Shown piece by piece: positions 26,531 through 36,142 of a DNA stretch of 64,000 bases. Source of the stretch: Paracidovorax cattleyae (GTDB lineage: Bacteria; Pseudomonadota; Gammaproteobacteria; Burkholderiales; Burkholderiaceae_C); NCBI RefSeq assembly GCF_900104515.1, contig NZ_FNJL01000016.1, forward strand, positions 50,633 through 114,632. The letters run 5' to 3'. The position numbers and the translations under genes were made by a program. The stretch's first letter is position 1. Each line of letters opens with the position of its first letter. The notes beneath the pieces are model-generated. The model did no database searches and was not told where the DNA came from. It saw only the letters and a program-made list of their open reading frames with translations.

Positions 26531-26763
26531 GCCCGGCCCCCACGGACCCGGCTTCCGCCGTGGAGTGGCGCATCACCCTGGAATCGCTGGCGATGGCCCA
26601 CCCCGATGCCGCGGCGCTGCAAAGCGCCTGCGCCACGGCGGGCGTCCACGGGCTGCTGCGCGGACCGGCTGACCGATCCTCCACCCCGCGCCTCGCGGCC
26701 ACCTTCGCCACGCCGCTCGATACCGTCACCTGCACGTCCCACTCCCAGGAGAGCCGCCCATGA
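26527..26763 (+). CDS. Small coupled ORF resembling the C-terminus of a glyoxalase-like protein
   Basis: This 78-codon frame starts with GTG overlapping the phzF-like stop (GTGA) and ends overlapping the next ATG (ATGA). Both junctions suggest real translation. The sequence contains VEWRITLESLAMAHPDAAAL and ends with TFATPLDTVTC. To my reading this resembles the C-terminal end of glyoxalase-3/VOC-like proteins, without their metal-binding N-terminal part. It could be a relic kept for coupling or a small functional protein. No catalytic residue can be assigned. Confidence 0.5.
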   Translation: MSPAPTDPASAVEWRITLESLAMAHPDAAALQSACATAGVHGLLRGPADRSSTPRLAATFATPLDTVTCTSHSQESRP

Positions 26764-27416
26764 CGTCCGCCTTCGCATTCACCCCGCAGGAACTCCTGCT
26801 CTTCGCCTTCGCGGCGCTGGTGCTCGTGCTCACGCCCGGCCCGAACATGGTCTATTGCGTCTCGCGCAGCCTGACGCAGGGGCCGCGCGCCGGGCTGCTC
26901 TCGCTCGCGGGCGTGGTCGCAGGCTTCGGCGTGCACCTGCTGGCCACCGCGCTGGGGCTGTCGGCGCTGCTGGTGGCCGTGCCGCTCGCCTTCGACGTGC
27001 TGCGCATCGCGGGCGCCGCCTACCTGCTGTGGATGGCGTGGCAGGCCGTGAAGCCCGGGGGCAGCGCACCGTTCGAGGCGCGCGACCTGCCGCACGACGG
27101 GCCGCGCAAGCTGGTCCTCATGGGCTTTCTCACGAGCGCACTGAACCCCAAGGTGGCCATGTTCTACGTCTCCTTCTTCCCGCAGTTCCTGCACCCGGAA
27201 CGCGGCCAGTGGCTCGCGCAGACCTTCACCCTGGGCGCGCTGCAGATCGGCATCAGCGCGCTGGTCAATGCCCTGCTGGTGCTGTTCGCCGCGCGCGTGG
27301 CCCGCTTCCTGCACCGCAGCGCCGCCTGGGTGCGCGCGCAGCGCTACCTGATGGGCACCGTGCTCGGCGTGCTCGCCCTCAAGATCCTCTTCACCGAAAG
27401 AAAGGCCACGCCATGA
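26760..27416 (+). CDS. LysE/RhtB-family exporter (second copy)
   Basis: The 218-residue product has the family motif LVLTPGPNMVYCVSRSLTQG near the N-terminus, then AAYLLWMAWQAVKPGG and FLTSALNPKVAMFYVSFFPQ. Six membrane segments are likely. It overlaps the small ORF upstream and the dehydratase gene downstream by 4 bases each. The tight coupling to a dehydratase acting on hydroxy amino acids suggests export of threonine, serine or an analogue, which is inference. Confidence 0.88.
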   Translation: MTSAFAFTPQELLLFAFAALVLVLTPGPNMVYCVSRSLTQGPRAGLLSLAGVVAGFGVHLLATALGLSALLVAVPLAFDVLRIAGAAYLLWMAWQAVKPGGSAPFEARDLPHDGPRKLVLMGFLTSALNPKVAMFYVSFFPQFLHPERGQWLAQTFTLGALQIGISALVNALLVLFAARVARFLHRSAAWVRAQRYLMGTVLGVLALKILFTERKATP

Positions 27417-28432
27417 ACGCCGCGCTACCCGAATCCGCGCTCGATGCACCCGCCAGGCCCCACGCCGCGCTGCCCAGCCTGTCGGACATCGAGGCCGCGG
27501 CGGACGTGGTCTATGCCGACTTCGCCCCCACCCCGCAGTACCGCTGGGCACTGCTCGGCGAGCGCCTGGGCGCCGAATGCTGGGTCAAGCACGAGAACCA
27601 CACCCCCGTGGGTGCGTTCAAGATCCGCGGCGGCCTCACGTATTTCGACCAGCTCGCCCGGCGCGGGGAGATGCCCCGCGAGGTGATCAGCGCCACCCGC
27701 GGCAACCACGGCCAGAGCCTGGGCTGGGCCGCGCGCCGCCACGGCGTGGCCTGCACCATCGTCGTGCCGCACGGCAACTCGGTGGAGAAGAACGCCGCCA
27801 TGCGCGCCTTGGGCGTGTCGCTCATCGAGCACGGGCAGGACTTCCAGGAAGCGCGCGAGCACGCCATGCAGCTGGCGGACGAGCGCGGCGCGCACATGGT
27901 GCCGAGCTTCCATGCCGACCTGCTGCGCGGCGTGGCGACCTACTGGTGGGAATTCCTGCGCGCCGTGCCGCACATGGACGTGGCCTACGTGCCGATCGGC
28001 CAGGGCTCCGGCGCCTGCTCGGCACTCGCCGCCAAGCGGGCGCTGGGGCACGGCGTGCGCATCGTGGGCGTGGTGAGCGCCCACGCCACCACCTATGCGG
28101 AATCGATCGCGGCCGGCCACGTGGTGGAAGCGCCCGTCTCCACGCAGCTGGCCGACGGCATGGCCTGTCGCGTGGCGGACCCGGAGGCGCTGGCCATCCT
28201 CGCGCCCGGGCTGGACCACGTGGTGCGCGTGACCGACGACGAGGTGGCCGCCGCCATGCGCGCGCTGTTCGCCGACACGCACAACGTGGCCGAGGGCGCG
28301 GGCGCCGCCGCCCTGGCCGCCGCGCTGCAGGAGCAGGACCGGATCGCGGGCCAGGTGGTCGGGCTGCCGCTCACGGGCGGCAACGTGGACGCGCAGGCGT
28401 TCGCAGGCGTGCTGGCCGCCGCCGGCCACTGA
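27413..28432 (+). CDS. PLP-dependent threonine/serine dehydratase family enzyme
   Basis: The 339-residue product is a fold-type II PLP enzyme. The Schiff-base Lys is at about residue 70 in HTPVGAFKIRGG. SATRGNHGQSLGWAARRHG binds the substrate carboxylate region, and IGQGSGACS is the phosphate-binding loop. There is no C-terminal regulatory ACT domain, so it resembles catabolic dehydratases. It is coupled by an ATGA overlap to the RhtB gene. A threonine substrate is likely but not certain. Confidence 0.87.
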   Translation: MNAALPESALDAPARPHAALPSLSDIEAAADVVYADFAPTPQYRWALLGERLGAECWVKHENHTPVGAFKIRGGLTYFDQLARRGEMPREVISATRGNHGQSLGWAARRHGVACTIVVPHGNSVEKNAAMRALGVSLIEHGQDFQEAREHAMQLADERGAHMVPSFHADLLRGVATYWWEFLRAVPHMDVAYVPIGQGSGACSALAAKRALGHGVRIVGVVSAHATTYAESIAAGHVVEAPVSTQLADGMACRVADPEALAILAPGLDHVVRVTDDEVAAAMRALFADTHNVAEGAGAAALAAALQEQDRIAGQVVGLPLTGGNVDAQAFAGVLAAAGH

Positions 28433-28542
28433 CGAGGGCGCCCGCCGGCGGCGAGGGCCGGAGACACGGAGTGCGGCGCGTCCGCGACACCCCGTCGCTG
28501 CCGCGACACGGCGCGGCCGGCCGCTCTGCCACATTGCCGTGC

Positions 28543-29217
28543 ATGGGAACCCTCTACCTCGTACGCCATGCGCAGGCCTCGTTCGGCGCCCAGGACTACG
28601 ACCAGCTCAGCCCCCGCGGCCACGAGCAGGCGGTGCGGCTGGGCACCTACTGGCGCGAGCGCGGCATGCGCTTCGATGCCGCCTATACCGGCACGCTGCG
28701 ACGGCACGCGCAGACGCTGGCGGGCATCGCCGAAGGATTGCAGGCGGCGCCCGAGCCGCTGCAGACGCTGCCCACGCTCAATGAATACGACAGTGCCGCC
28801 CTGATCGGCGCCATCCACCCGCAGCCGCTGCCGCCAGCAGACACGCCCGAGCTCTACCGCCAGCACTTCCGCCTGCTGTGCGATGCGCTGGCGCAATGGA
28901 TGGGCGGCACCATCAGCCCGGCAAACATGCCGAGCTGGACCGGATTCTCGGACGGGGTGCGCGCGGTGCTGGACCATGTGCGGCGCCACCATGCGGGCCA
29001 GAACGTGCTGCTGGTCTCCAGCGGCGGCCCGATCTCCACCGCCGTGGGCGCGGTGCTCTCCACCCCGCCGGAAGTGACCATCGCCCTCAACATGCGCATC
29101 CGCAACACTGCAGTGACCGAATTCAGCATCGCTCCCAAGCGGCTGATGCTGCAGACCTTCAACGCCCTGCCGCACCTCGACACGCCCGAGCACGCGGGCT
29201 GGGCCACCCACGCCTGA
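28543..29217 (+). CDS. Histidine phosphatase family protein
   Basis: The 224-residue product begins MGTLYLVRHAQASFGAQDYD, with the catalytic RHA motif at about residues 8-10. Further conserved parts are LSPRGHEQAVRLG, YTGTLRRHAQT and VLLVSSGGPISTAVGAVL; the last replaces the usual second His (SHG) with SSG. The substrate is unknown. It ends convergent to the EamA gene at 29238. Confidence 0.85.
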   Translation: MGTLYLVRHAQASFGAQDYDQLSPRGHEQAVRLGTYWRERGMRFDAAYTGTLRRHAQTLAGIAEGLQAAPEPLQTLPTLNEYDSAALIGAIHPQPLPPADTPELYRQHFRLLCDALAQWMGGTISPANMPSWTGFSDGVRAVLDHVRRHHAGQNVLLVSSGGPISTAVGAVLSTPPEVTIALNMRIRNTAVTEFSIAPKRLMLQTFNALPHLDTPEHAGWATHA

Positions 29218-29237
29218 GACCTGTCCCGGGTCTTCCG

Positions 29238-30107
29238 TCAGCCGAACCGCAGCGCCGCCACGCCCGCCAGGATCACCGCCGTGCCCATGGCACGCTGCAG
29301 GCCGAAGGGCTCGCGCAGCCACAGGGTGCCCATGACGGCGGCGAAGAACACCGCGGTTTCACGCAGCGCGGCCACCGCCGCCACCGGCGCGCGCGTCATG
29401 GCCCAGAGCGCGATACCGTAGCTGCCCAGCGACGCGGCCGTGCCCAGCGCCGCGATGCGCCAGCGGCCCGCCATGTAGCGCAGGGCGGCCCGGCGCTCGC
29501 CCTCGCCCTTTCGCTGGTGGAGCACCAGCAGGAGGTACGGCAGCCCATCGAACAGGAACAGGGCCGCCACATAGCCCACCGCGTTCCCGGAGGCGCGCAC
29601 GCCCAGCCCGTCGATGACGGTGTAGAGCGCGATGATGGCGGCATTCGCCAGGGCGAAGCGCAACGCCTTGCCGCGGTGGCCGCCGCCCTGCAGGCTGGCG
29701 GGGGACAGGCCGAGCAGCAGCACGCCCGAGCAGATGCCCGCCACGCCCCACCAGGCCCGGCCCGAGAGCGCCTCGCCGATGAACGGCTGGCTGCAGAGGG
29801 CCACCAGCAGAGGCGCGCAGCCGCGCATGACCGGATAGGTCAACCCCAGGTCACCATGCCGGTAGGCGCCGGCCAGGGCCGCGTAGTAACCGATATGCAC
29901 CACCGTGGAGGCCGCGATGTACGGCCAGGCCGCCGCTGCCGGCAGGCCCGCGATGGCCAGCAGCGGCAGCGCCGCCACGCAACCCAGGCTGTGGATGAGG
30001 GCCGTGTCCAGGGCCTTGTCCGCCGCCGACTTGATGAGCGCGTTCCAGCCCGCGTGCAGCAGCGCGCCGCACAGCACGGCCAGGACGACACCGCCCTCCA
30101 GGCTCAT
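29238..30107 (-). CDS. EamA-type membrane protein of the phosphonate cluster
   Basis: The 289-residue product is a ten-segment DMT-type protein starting MSLEGGVVLAVLCGALLHAG and ending ILAGVAALRFG. It overlaps the GntR regulator gene by 4 bases, so the two are co-transcribed. EamA proteins are known companions of GntR regulators in 2-aminoethylphosphonate loci (a TIGR family exists for them), which fits this context. Its transport role is unknown. Confidence 0.8.
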   Translation of the reverse strand: MSLEGGVVLAVLCGALLHAGWNALIKSAADKALDTALIHSLGCVAALPLLAIAGLPAAAAWPYIAASTVVHIGYYAALAGAYRHGDLGLTYPVMRGCAPLLVALCSQPFIGEALSGRAWWGVAGICSGVLLLGLSPASLQGGGHRGKALRFALANAAIIALYTVIDGLGVRASGNAVGYVAALFLFDGLPYLLLVLHQRKGEGERRAALRYMAGRWRIAALGTAASLGSYGIALWAMTRAPVAAVAALRETAVFFAAVMGTLWLREPFGLQRAMGTAVILAGVAALRFG

Positions 30108-30871
30108 GGGGCCGCTGCTGCGGCGGCGGTACCGCGCACCGGCCTGCGCGCCCCGGCCCGGGCGGGAGCGCCTGCGGCCGCGCCCCCAGGCGCCCGACGG
30201 CTGGCCTCCAGCGTGCGGGCCCGGCTGTTCATCACGTGCTGGAACATGGCCTGGCCCGCCGCCTCCGGATCGCCCGAGGCGATCGCCCGGACGATCTGCC
30301 TGTGTTCGCGCGCATACACGGCCATGGATTCGTCATTCAGGTTGCGGCGGCGGTAGAGCGACAGCTCCTTGACCAGCTTGCGATAGGTAGCCACCAGCTT
30401 GGCATTGCCCGCCAGCTCCAGCAGCCGGTCGTGGAAGGCGAGGTTGGTGCGGTGGAAGTCAGCCGCCGCGCCGGCGCGCGCGGCGCGGTCCATCGCATCG
30501 GCCATCTGCCGCAGCTCCCGCACCTGCGCCGGGGTGGCGGTTTCGGCCAGCTTGCGGCCGACGCAGAAGTCCATCACGGCGCGCACCTCGAAGATCTCCA
30601 GCGCCTCATCGACAGATACGTCGCGCACGAACACGCCACGGTTCTTCTCGGTGCGCACCAGCCCGGCCTCCTCCAGCATGCGGAAGGCCTCGCGCACCGG
30701 CCCGCGCGAGACGCCGAGCCGGTCGGCCAGCGTGGCCTCGGTGAGCTTGGCGCCCGGTGCCAGCACGCCATCGAGGATGAGGCGCTCGATCTCGGTCTGC
30801 ACCAGGTCCGCCAGCGAGTGGCTTTGCAACTGCGCGATGCCCGGCAGCGGCGAGATTCTTCGGTCGGTCAT
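30104..30871 (-). CDS. GntR (FCD) regulator of phosphonate use
   Basis: The 255-residue product has an N-terminal winged helix (LTEATLADRLGVSRGPVREA) and a helical FCD ligand domain containing FEVRAVMDFCVGRKLAE, NLAFHDRLLELAGN and EHRQIVRAIASGD. The C-terminus is Ala/Arg-rich. It is divergent from the phosphonate importer operon, and the gap carries two inverted repeats. It probably represses that operon until 2-aminoethylphosphonate or a product is present. The ATG at 30871 is preferred to an upstream start inside the control region. Confidence 0.88.
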   Translation of the reverse strand: MTDRRISPLPGIAQLQSHSLADLVQTEIERLILDGVLAPGAKLTEATLADRLGVSRGPVREAFRMLEEAGLVRTEKNRGVFVRDVSVDEALEIFEVRAVMDFCVGRKLAETATPAQVRELRQMADAMDRAARAGAAADFHRTNLAFHDRLLELAGNAKLVATYRKLVKELSLYRRRNLNDESMAVYAREHRQIVRAIASGDPEAAGQAMFQHVMNSRARTLEASRRAPGGAAAGAPARAGARRPVRGTAAAAAAP

Positions 30872-30896
30872 GGCAACGATGCTATGCCGAAACACC

Positions 30897-30965
30897 GCAG
30901 ATTGTCTGCAATCTGCAAAAAACAATCTTCCATCCAACCTGTTTCCGTGACATGCGACTGTCACG
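30897..30965. promoter_or_regulatory. Two inverted repeats in the GntR/importer control region
   Basis: GCAGATTG (30897-30904) and CAATCTGC (30909-30916) form a perfect 8-bp inverted repeat with a 4-base spacer. Its centre, ATTGTCTGCAAT, resembles FCD-type GntR operators. CGTGAC (30946-30951) and GTCACG (30960-30965) form a second repeat with an 8-base spacer, nearer the importer start. Either could be the operator for the adjacent regulator. Confidence 0.6.
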
Positions 30966-31005
30966 TCGGGTATGCACAGTGCGGACTTTCCCCAAGGAGT
31001 TCTCC

Positions 31006-32040
31006 ATGCGTCCGCTCAAGCTTCTCACGGCCCTCGCCATCGGCCTCGCCATCGCCACGGGCGCGCTGGCGCAGAAGACCCAGCTCACCGTTTACACCGC
31101 GCTGGAAACCGACCAGATCAAGGCCTACCAGACCGCCTTCAACAAGGTGGAGCCCGACATCGAGATCAAGTGGGTGCGCGACTCCACGGGCGTCATCACC
31201 GCCAGGCTGCTGGCCGAGAAAGCCAACCCGCAGGCCGATGCCGTGTGGGGCGTGGCCGCCTCCAGCATGGCGCTGTTCGCAAGCCAGGGCATGCTGCAGC
31301 CCTACGCGCCGCTGAACCTGGACGCCGTCATGCCGCAGTACCGCGACGCGAAGAACCCGCCGGCCTGGGTGGGGATGGACGTGTTCGGCGCCGTGGTGTG
31401 CTTCAACACCGCCGAGGCGAAAAAGAAGAACATTCCCGTGCCCGCCACCTGGAAGGACCTGCTCAAGCCCGAATTCAAGGGACAGGTGGTGATGCCCAAC
31501 CCCGCATCCTCGGGCACCGGCTACTTCGACGTGGCCGCATGGCTGCAGCTCTGGGGCGACGATGCCGGCCAGGGTGGCGGCTGGAAGTACATGGACGCGC
31601 TGCACCAGAACATCGCCCAGTACACCCACTCCGGCTCGAAGCCCTGCAACATGGCCGCCGCCGGCGAATACGTGGCAGGCATTTCGTTCGAGTACCGCGG
31701 CTATGCCAACAAAGCCAAGGGCGCGCCGATCGAGCTGGTGTTCCCCAGGGAAGGCCTGGGCTGGGACCTGGAAGCCTTCGGCATCTACCAGGGCACGCCC
31801 AGGATGGCGGCGGCCAGGAAGCTGGCCGACTGGGCCACGTCCAAGGACGCGATGATGCTCTACGGCAGGAACTTCGCCGTCACCGCGCAGCCAGGCGTGG
31901 CGCCGAAGCTACCGGGCATACCCGCCGACTACGAGTCGCGCCTCGTCAAGATGGACTTCCAGAAGTCCGCCCTGAACCGCGAGCGCATCCTGGCCGAGTG
32001 GACGAAGCGCTACGACGCGAAAAGCGAGGCAAAGAAGTGA
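31006..32040 (+). CDS. 2-Aminoethylphosphonate ABC transporter, substrate-binding protein
   Basis: The 344-residue product starts with a signal peptide ([20 protein letters not shown], cleaved near ALA-QK). The mature part has the Fbp/AfuA-like type 2 fold: [38 protein letters not shown] and [18 protein letters not shown]. Members beside phnX are known as the aminoethylphosphonate binding proteins. AAGGAG lies 10 bases upstream of the ATG at 31006. The stop overlaps the ATPase start (TGATG). Confidence 0.9.
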   Translation: MRPLKLLTALAIGLAIATGALAQKTQLTVYTALETDQIKAYQTAFNKVEPDIEIKWVRDSTGVITARLLAEKANPQADAVWGVAASSMALFASQGMLQPYAPLNLDAVMPQYRDAKNPPAWVGMDVFGAVVCFNTAEAKKKNIPVPATWKDLLKPEFKGQVVMPNPASSGTGYFDVAAWLQLWGDDAGQGGGWKYMDALHQNIAQYTHSGSKPCNMAAAGEYVAGISFEYRGYANKAKGAPIELVFPREGLGWDLEAFGIYQGTPRMAAARKLADWATSKDAMMLYGRNFAVTAQPGVAPKLPGIPADYESRLVKMDFQKSALNRERILAEWTKRYDAKSEAKK

Positions 32041-33227
32041 TGAATGCGCCGGCGGCGCGTGCCTTCGGCGTGGAACGCAGCGCCGGCGCTGCTCCGGGTG
32101 CTGCCGCCGCGGCGGCGCAGGCCCCGGCGGGCCACCTCCGCCTGGAAGGCGTGCACAAACGCTTCGGCACCTTCACCGCGCTGGAGCATATCGACCTGTC
32201 CGTCGCCCGGGGCGAGTTCGTGTGCTTCCTCGGCCCCTCGGGCTGCGGCAAGACCACGCTGCTGCGCATCATCGCCGGGCTGGAGGCACAGACGCGCGGC
32301 CGGCTCTGGCAGGCCGGGCACGAGATCTCCCACCTGCCGCCTGCACAGCGCGACTACGGCATCGTGTTCCAGTCGTATGCGCTCTTTCCCAACCTGCGCG
32401 TGGCCGACAACGTGGCCTACGGCCTGGCCAATCGCCGGCAGCCACGTGCGGCCGTGCGGGCGCGCGTCGAGGAACTGCTGCAGCTCGTCGGCCTGCCCGG
32501 CAGCGGCGGCAAATATCCCGCACAGATGTCCGGCGGCCAGCAGCAGCGCGTGGCGCTGGCGCGGGCCCTGGCCACCTCGCCCGGCCTGCTGCTGCTCGAC
32601 GAGCCGCTCTCCGCGCTCGACGCCATCGTGCGCGTGCACCTGCGCAAGGAACTGCGCGCCCTGCAGCGCCGCCTGGGCGTGACCACCATCATGGTCACCC
32701 ACGACCAGGAAGAGGCCCTGACCCTGGCCGACCGCATCGTGGTGATGAACCATGGCGTGATCGAGCAGGTGGGCACGCCGCTGCAAATCTACCGCGAGCC
32801 CGCGTCGCCCTTCGTGGCCGACTTCGTGGGCAAGGCCAACCGCCTGCACGCGGTGGCCGAAGGCGACCGCTGGTTCCGCTGCGGCGGCCTGCGCCTGCGC
32901 TGCGCCGAAGGCCGCGGCGCCGAGGCGCTGCCTGCCGGCAGCGAAGCCCTGCTCTACCTGCGCCCCGAAGACCGCATCATCGAGCGCCTGTCATCCGGCG
33001 TGCCCGGCCAGCCCGGCCTGTGTGCGGGCACCGTGCGGCGGCTGGAGTTCCTGGGCGGCACCTGCCTGGCGGAGCTGGACGTGGAAGGGCTGCCCGGCCA
33101 GCCCCTGCTGCTGCAGTTCTCGCTGAACCAGATGGACGAATTCGGCGTGCAGGAAGGCCGCCGCCTGGAGTTCGCCCTGCGCGAGGATCGCCTGCGCGCC
33201 TTTGCGCAGCCCGGCGGACGGAGCTGA
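32040..33227 (+). CDS. 2-Aminoethylphosphonate ABC transporter, ATP-binding protein
   Basis: The 395-residue product is an importer ATPase. Walker A is GPSGCGKTT (about residue 67), the Q-loop is [12 protein letters not shown], the signature is [13 protein letters not shown] (about 163) and Walker B is [12 protein letters not shown]. The switch is [11 protein letters not shown]-terminal TOBE domain follows from about residue 290. An Ala-rich N-terminal extension of about 35 residues precedes the usual start. It sits between the binding protein and permease genes. Confidence 0.92.
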   Translation: MNAPAARAFGVERSAGAAPGAAAAAAQAPAGHLRLEGVHKRFGTFTALEHIDLSVARGEFVCFLGPSGCGKTTLLRIIAGLEAQTRGRLWQAGHEISHLPPAQRDYGIVFQSYALFPNLRVADNVAYGLANRRQPRAAVRARVEELLQLVGLPGSGGKYPAQMSGGQQQRVALARALATSPGLLLLDEPLSALDAIVRVHLRKELRALQRRLGVTTIMVTHDQEEALTLADRIVVMNHGVIEQVGTPLQIYREPASPFVADFVGKANRLHAVAEGDRWFRCGGLRLRCAEGRGAEALPAGSEALLYLRPEDRIIERLSSGVPGQPGLCAGTVRRLEFLGGTCLAELDVEGLPGQPLLLQFSLNQMDEFGVQEGRRLEFALREDRLRAFAQPGGRS

Positions 33228-33231
33228 CGCC

Positions 33232-34947
33232 ATGGCCACCCTGCCCGCCGCCCATCCTGGCTCCCCGGCGGCGCCGCGCCCGCGCACGGCCTGGAGCGAC
33301 CGGCTCGCACAGGCCGCGCTGCTGGCCCTGGTCGCGCTGCTCTGCGTGGGGCTGCTCGCCCCCCTGGCCGCCAGCCTGGGGCAGGCCTTCGCGCCTGCCG
33401 CGGACGGTGGCGGCGGCAGCGCATTCGCCGACTACCTGCGCTCGCCCGCGCTGCTGCAGAGCCTCGCCAACAGCCTGCAGGTCTCGCTGCTGACCACCGC
33501 CATCGTCATTCCGCCGGCCTTCGCCTTCGCCTATGCGCTGACGCGCAGCTGCATGCCGCTCAAGCGCCTGCTGCGCGGCATCGCGCTGCTACCGCTGCTG
33601 GCGCCCTCGCTGCTGTCGGCCATCGCGCTCATCTACTGGTTCGGCAACCAGGGAGTGGCGCGCGGGCTGTGGCAGGCCCTGGGCTTCGACGGCATCTACG
33701 GCGCACCGGGCATCGTGCTGGCCGAGTGCTTCGCCACCTTTCCGCATGCGCTCATGATCCTCGCCACCGCGCTGGCGCTGGCCGATGCGCGGCTCTACGA
33801 AGCGGCCGACGCCATGGGCACGCGCCCGCTGCGGCGCTTTCTCACCATCACCCTGCCCGGCGCGAGGTACGGCCTCGTTTCCGCCGCACTGGTCACGTTC
33901 ACGCTCGCCATCACCGACTTCGGCATTCCGAAGGTGGTGGGCGGCAACTTCAACGTGCTGGCCACCGACGTGTTCAAGCTGGTCATCGGCCAGCAGGACT
34001 TCCGGCGCGGCGCGGTGGCGTCCCTGCTGCTGCTGGCGCCGGCCGTGCTCACCTTCTGCATCGACCACCTGGTGCGGCGCCGGCATACCGCCGCGCTGGG
34101 CGCGCGCGCCGTGGTGCTGGCGCCCCGGCCCGCGCCCGCCTTCGACGCGGCCATGGCCGCATTCTGCGGGCTCGTCGCCGTGCTGATGCTGGCGATGTTC
34201 GGCATGGCATCGTTCGCCTCGCTCGCCACGCTCTGGCCCTACAACCTCGCGCCCGGGCTGGACCACTACGTGTCGGGCCTGGTCGATGCCGAGATGGGCG
34301 ACGCGCTGCTCAACAGCCTGGTGCTCGCGGCCGGCACGGCCGCCTGCGGTACGGCAGCGGCGTTCGCAGGCGCCTACCTGCAGGAGAAGATGCGGGGCAT
34401 GCCCGCGCTGCGCACGCTGCTGCGCCTGATCGCCATGCTGCCCATGGCCGTTCCGGGCCTGGTACTGGGCCTGGGCTACATCTTCTTCTTCAATGCACCG
34501 GGCAATCCGCTGCACGGGCTCTACCAGACCATGGCGCTGCTGGTGCTGTGCACGGTGGTGCATTTCTACACCACCGGCCATCTCACTCTGGTGACCGCGC
34601 TGCGCGCCATCGACGGCGAATTCGAGGCCGTGTCCGCCTCGCTCAAGGTGCCTTTCTACAAGACGCTCTGGCGCGTCACGCTGCCGATCTGCCTGCCCGC
34701 GCTGCTGGACGTCGCGCGCTACTTCTTCGTGAACGCGATGACGACCGTGTCGGCCGTGGTGTTCCTGTATGCACCGCAGACGCGGCCCGCCTCGGTCGGC
34801 ATCCTCAACCTCGACGATGCGGGCGACACCGCCGGCGCGGCCGCCATGGCGGTGCTGGTCTCGGCCGTTTCCATCGGCACGAGCCTGCTCTTCCTGCTGG
34901 CGGGCTGCCTGGCCGAACGCCGCACCCAGCGCTGGCGGGCGCGCTGA
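33232..34947 (+). CDS. 2-Aminoethylphosphonate ABC transporter, fused permease
   Basis: The 571-residue product contains two binding-protein-dependent permease halves in one chain, as in Fe3+-type importers. The first half has SLANSLQVSLLTTAIVIPPA and an EAA-like loop (LYEAADAMGTRPLRRFLTIT). The second has EKMRGMPALRTLLRLIAMLP and the EAA-like loop EFEAVSASLKVPFYKTLWRV. Around twelve membrane segments are likely. The stop overlaps the next ATG. Confidence 0.9.
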   Translation: MATLPAAHPGSPAAPRPRTAWSDRLAQAALLALVALLCVGLLAPLAASLGQAFAPAADGGGGSAFADYLRSPALLQSLANSLQVSLLTTAIVIPPAFAFAYALTRSCMPLKRLLRGIALLPLLAPSLLSAIALIYWFGNQGVARGLWQALGFDGIYGAPGIVLAECFATFPHALMILATALALADARLYEAADAMGTRPLRRFLTITLPGARYGLVSAALVTFTLAITDFGIPKVVGGNFNVLATDVFKLVIGQQDFRRGAVASLLLLAPAVLTFCIDHLVRRRHTAALGARAVVLAPRPAPAFDAAMAAFCGLVAVLMLAMFGMASFASLATLWPYNLAPGLDHYVSGLVDAEMGDALLNSLVLAAGTAACGTAAAFAGAYLQEKMRGMPALRTLLRLIAMLPMAVPGLVLGLGYIFFFNAPGNPLHGLYQTMALLVLCTVVHFYTTGHLTLVTALRAIDGEFEAVSASLKVPFYKTLWRVTLPICLPALLDVARYFFVNAMTTVSAVVFLYAPQTRPASVGILNLDDAGDTAGAAAMAVLVSAVSIGTSLLFLLAGCLAERRTQRWRAR

Positions 34948-36125
34948 TGCGGCACCACGGATTTCAACCCACACCCTGCATGCAAGCACAGCACGCTTCA
35001 CCGCATTACGACCTGATCGTCGTCGGCGCCGGCATCGTCGGCCTGGCGCACGCCTACACTGCCGCCTGCCGCGGCCTGTCGGTGTGCGTGGTCGACAAGG
35101 ATGCCGCCTGCGTCGGCGCCTCCATCCGCAACTTCGGCTTCGTCACCGTCACCGGCCAGGGCGCGGGCGACACCTGGCGACGGGCACGGCGCGCGCGCGA
35201 GGTGTGGGAAGACATCGCCCCGCAGGCCGGCATCGACATCGTCCACCAGGGCCTGTGGCTCACGGCCCAACGGTCGCAGGCGCTGCGCGTGCTCGAGCAG
35301 TTCATGGCGACGGAAATGGCCGAAGGCTGCGAGCTGCTGGCGCCACCGGAGGCCGCGCGGCGCGCCCCGGCGCTGCGGCTCGACGGCCCGCGCGGACCGG
35401 CCCAGGCCGTGCTGTACAGCCCGCACGAGGCGCGCATCGAATCGCGCACCGCCATCGGCCTGCTCGCCCGCTGGCTGGAAGAGGCGCACGGCGTCGCCTT
35501 CCGCTTCGGCGAACAGGTGCTGGAAGTGGCCGCGCCCCGCGTGCGCACCGCGCGCGCCACGCTGCACGCCGAGCGGGTGGCCATCTGCACCAACACCGAA
35601 CTGGGCGGCCTGCTGGCCGGCCGCATCGCGCCCCACGGCCTGCGGCTGTGCCAGCTCCACATGCTGCGCGTGCAGCCTCCGGAGGGCTTCCAGCTGCCCG
35701 GCTCGGTCATGGGCGACCTGAGCCTCGTGCGCTACCACGGCTACAGTCGCCTGCCCGCCGCCCGGGTCCTGCGCGCGCAGCTCGACGTGGAGGAAGGCGA
35801 ATCGCTGGCCCACGGCATCCACCTGATCGTGGTGCAGAGCGCCGACGGATCGCTGGTGGTGGGCGACTCCCACCACTACGGCCCCGTGCTGGAGCCCTTC
35901 GCCGACACCCGCGTGGACGATCTCATCCTGCGCCACCTGCGCGAAACCCTGCACCTGCCCGACTGCCGCGTGACCCACCGCTGGCTCGGCACCTACCCCT
36001 CCTCGCCCGCCACCGACTGCCTGATCGATGCGCCCGACGACGCCACGCGCCTCGTCCTCGTCACCAGCGGCACCGGCGCCAGCACCGCCTTCGGCATCGC
36101 CGAGGATGTTTTCGCCGCCTGGTGA
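34947..36125 (+). CDS. FAD-dependent oxidoreductase of the aminophosphonate cluster
   Basis: The 392-residue product is a DAO-type flavoprotein. The Rossmann motif HYDLIVVGAGIVGLAHAYTA lies near residue 20, and ASIRNFGFVTVTGQ follows. LGTYPSSPATDCLIDAPDD is the C-terminal flavin region. The ATG at 34947 overlaps the permease stop; an ATG at 34980 is an alternative. Family members beside phnX are proposed, and some reported, to oxidise aminoethylphosphonates to phosphonoacetaldehyde. That would supply PhnX in the absence of a PhnW transaminase here. Confidence 0.87.
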   Translation: MRHHGFQPTPCMQAQHASPHYDLIVVGAGIVGLAHAYTAACRGLSVCVVDKDAACVGASIRNFGFVTVTGQGAGDTWRRARRAREVWEDIAPQAGIDIVHQGLWLTAQRSQALRVLEQFMATEMAEGCELLAPPEAARRAPALRLDGPRGPAQAVLYSPHEARIESRTAIGLLARWLEEAHGVAFRFGEQVLEVAAPRVRTARATLHAERVAICTNTELGGLLAGRIAPHGLRLCQLHMLRVQPPEGFQLPGSVMGDLSLVRYHGYSRLPAARVLRAQLDVEEGESLAHGIHLIVVQSADGSLVVGDSHHYGPVLEPFADTRVDDLILRHLRETLHLPDCRVTHRWLGTYPSSPATDCLIDAPDDATRLVLVTSGTGASTAFGIAEDVFAAW

Positions 36126-36142
36126 ACCGGGCCATCCACTCC

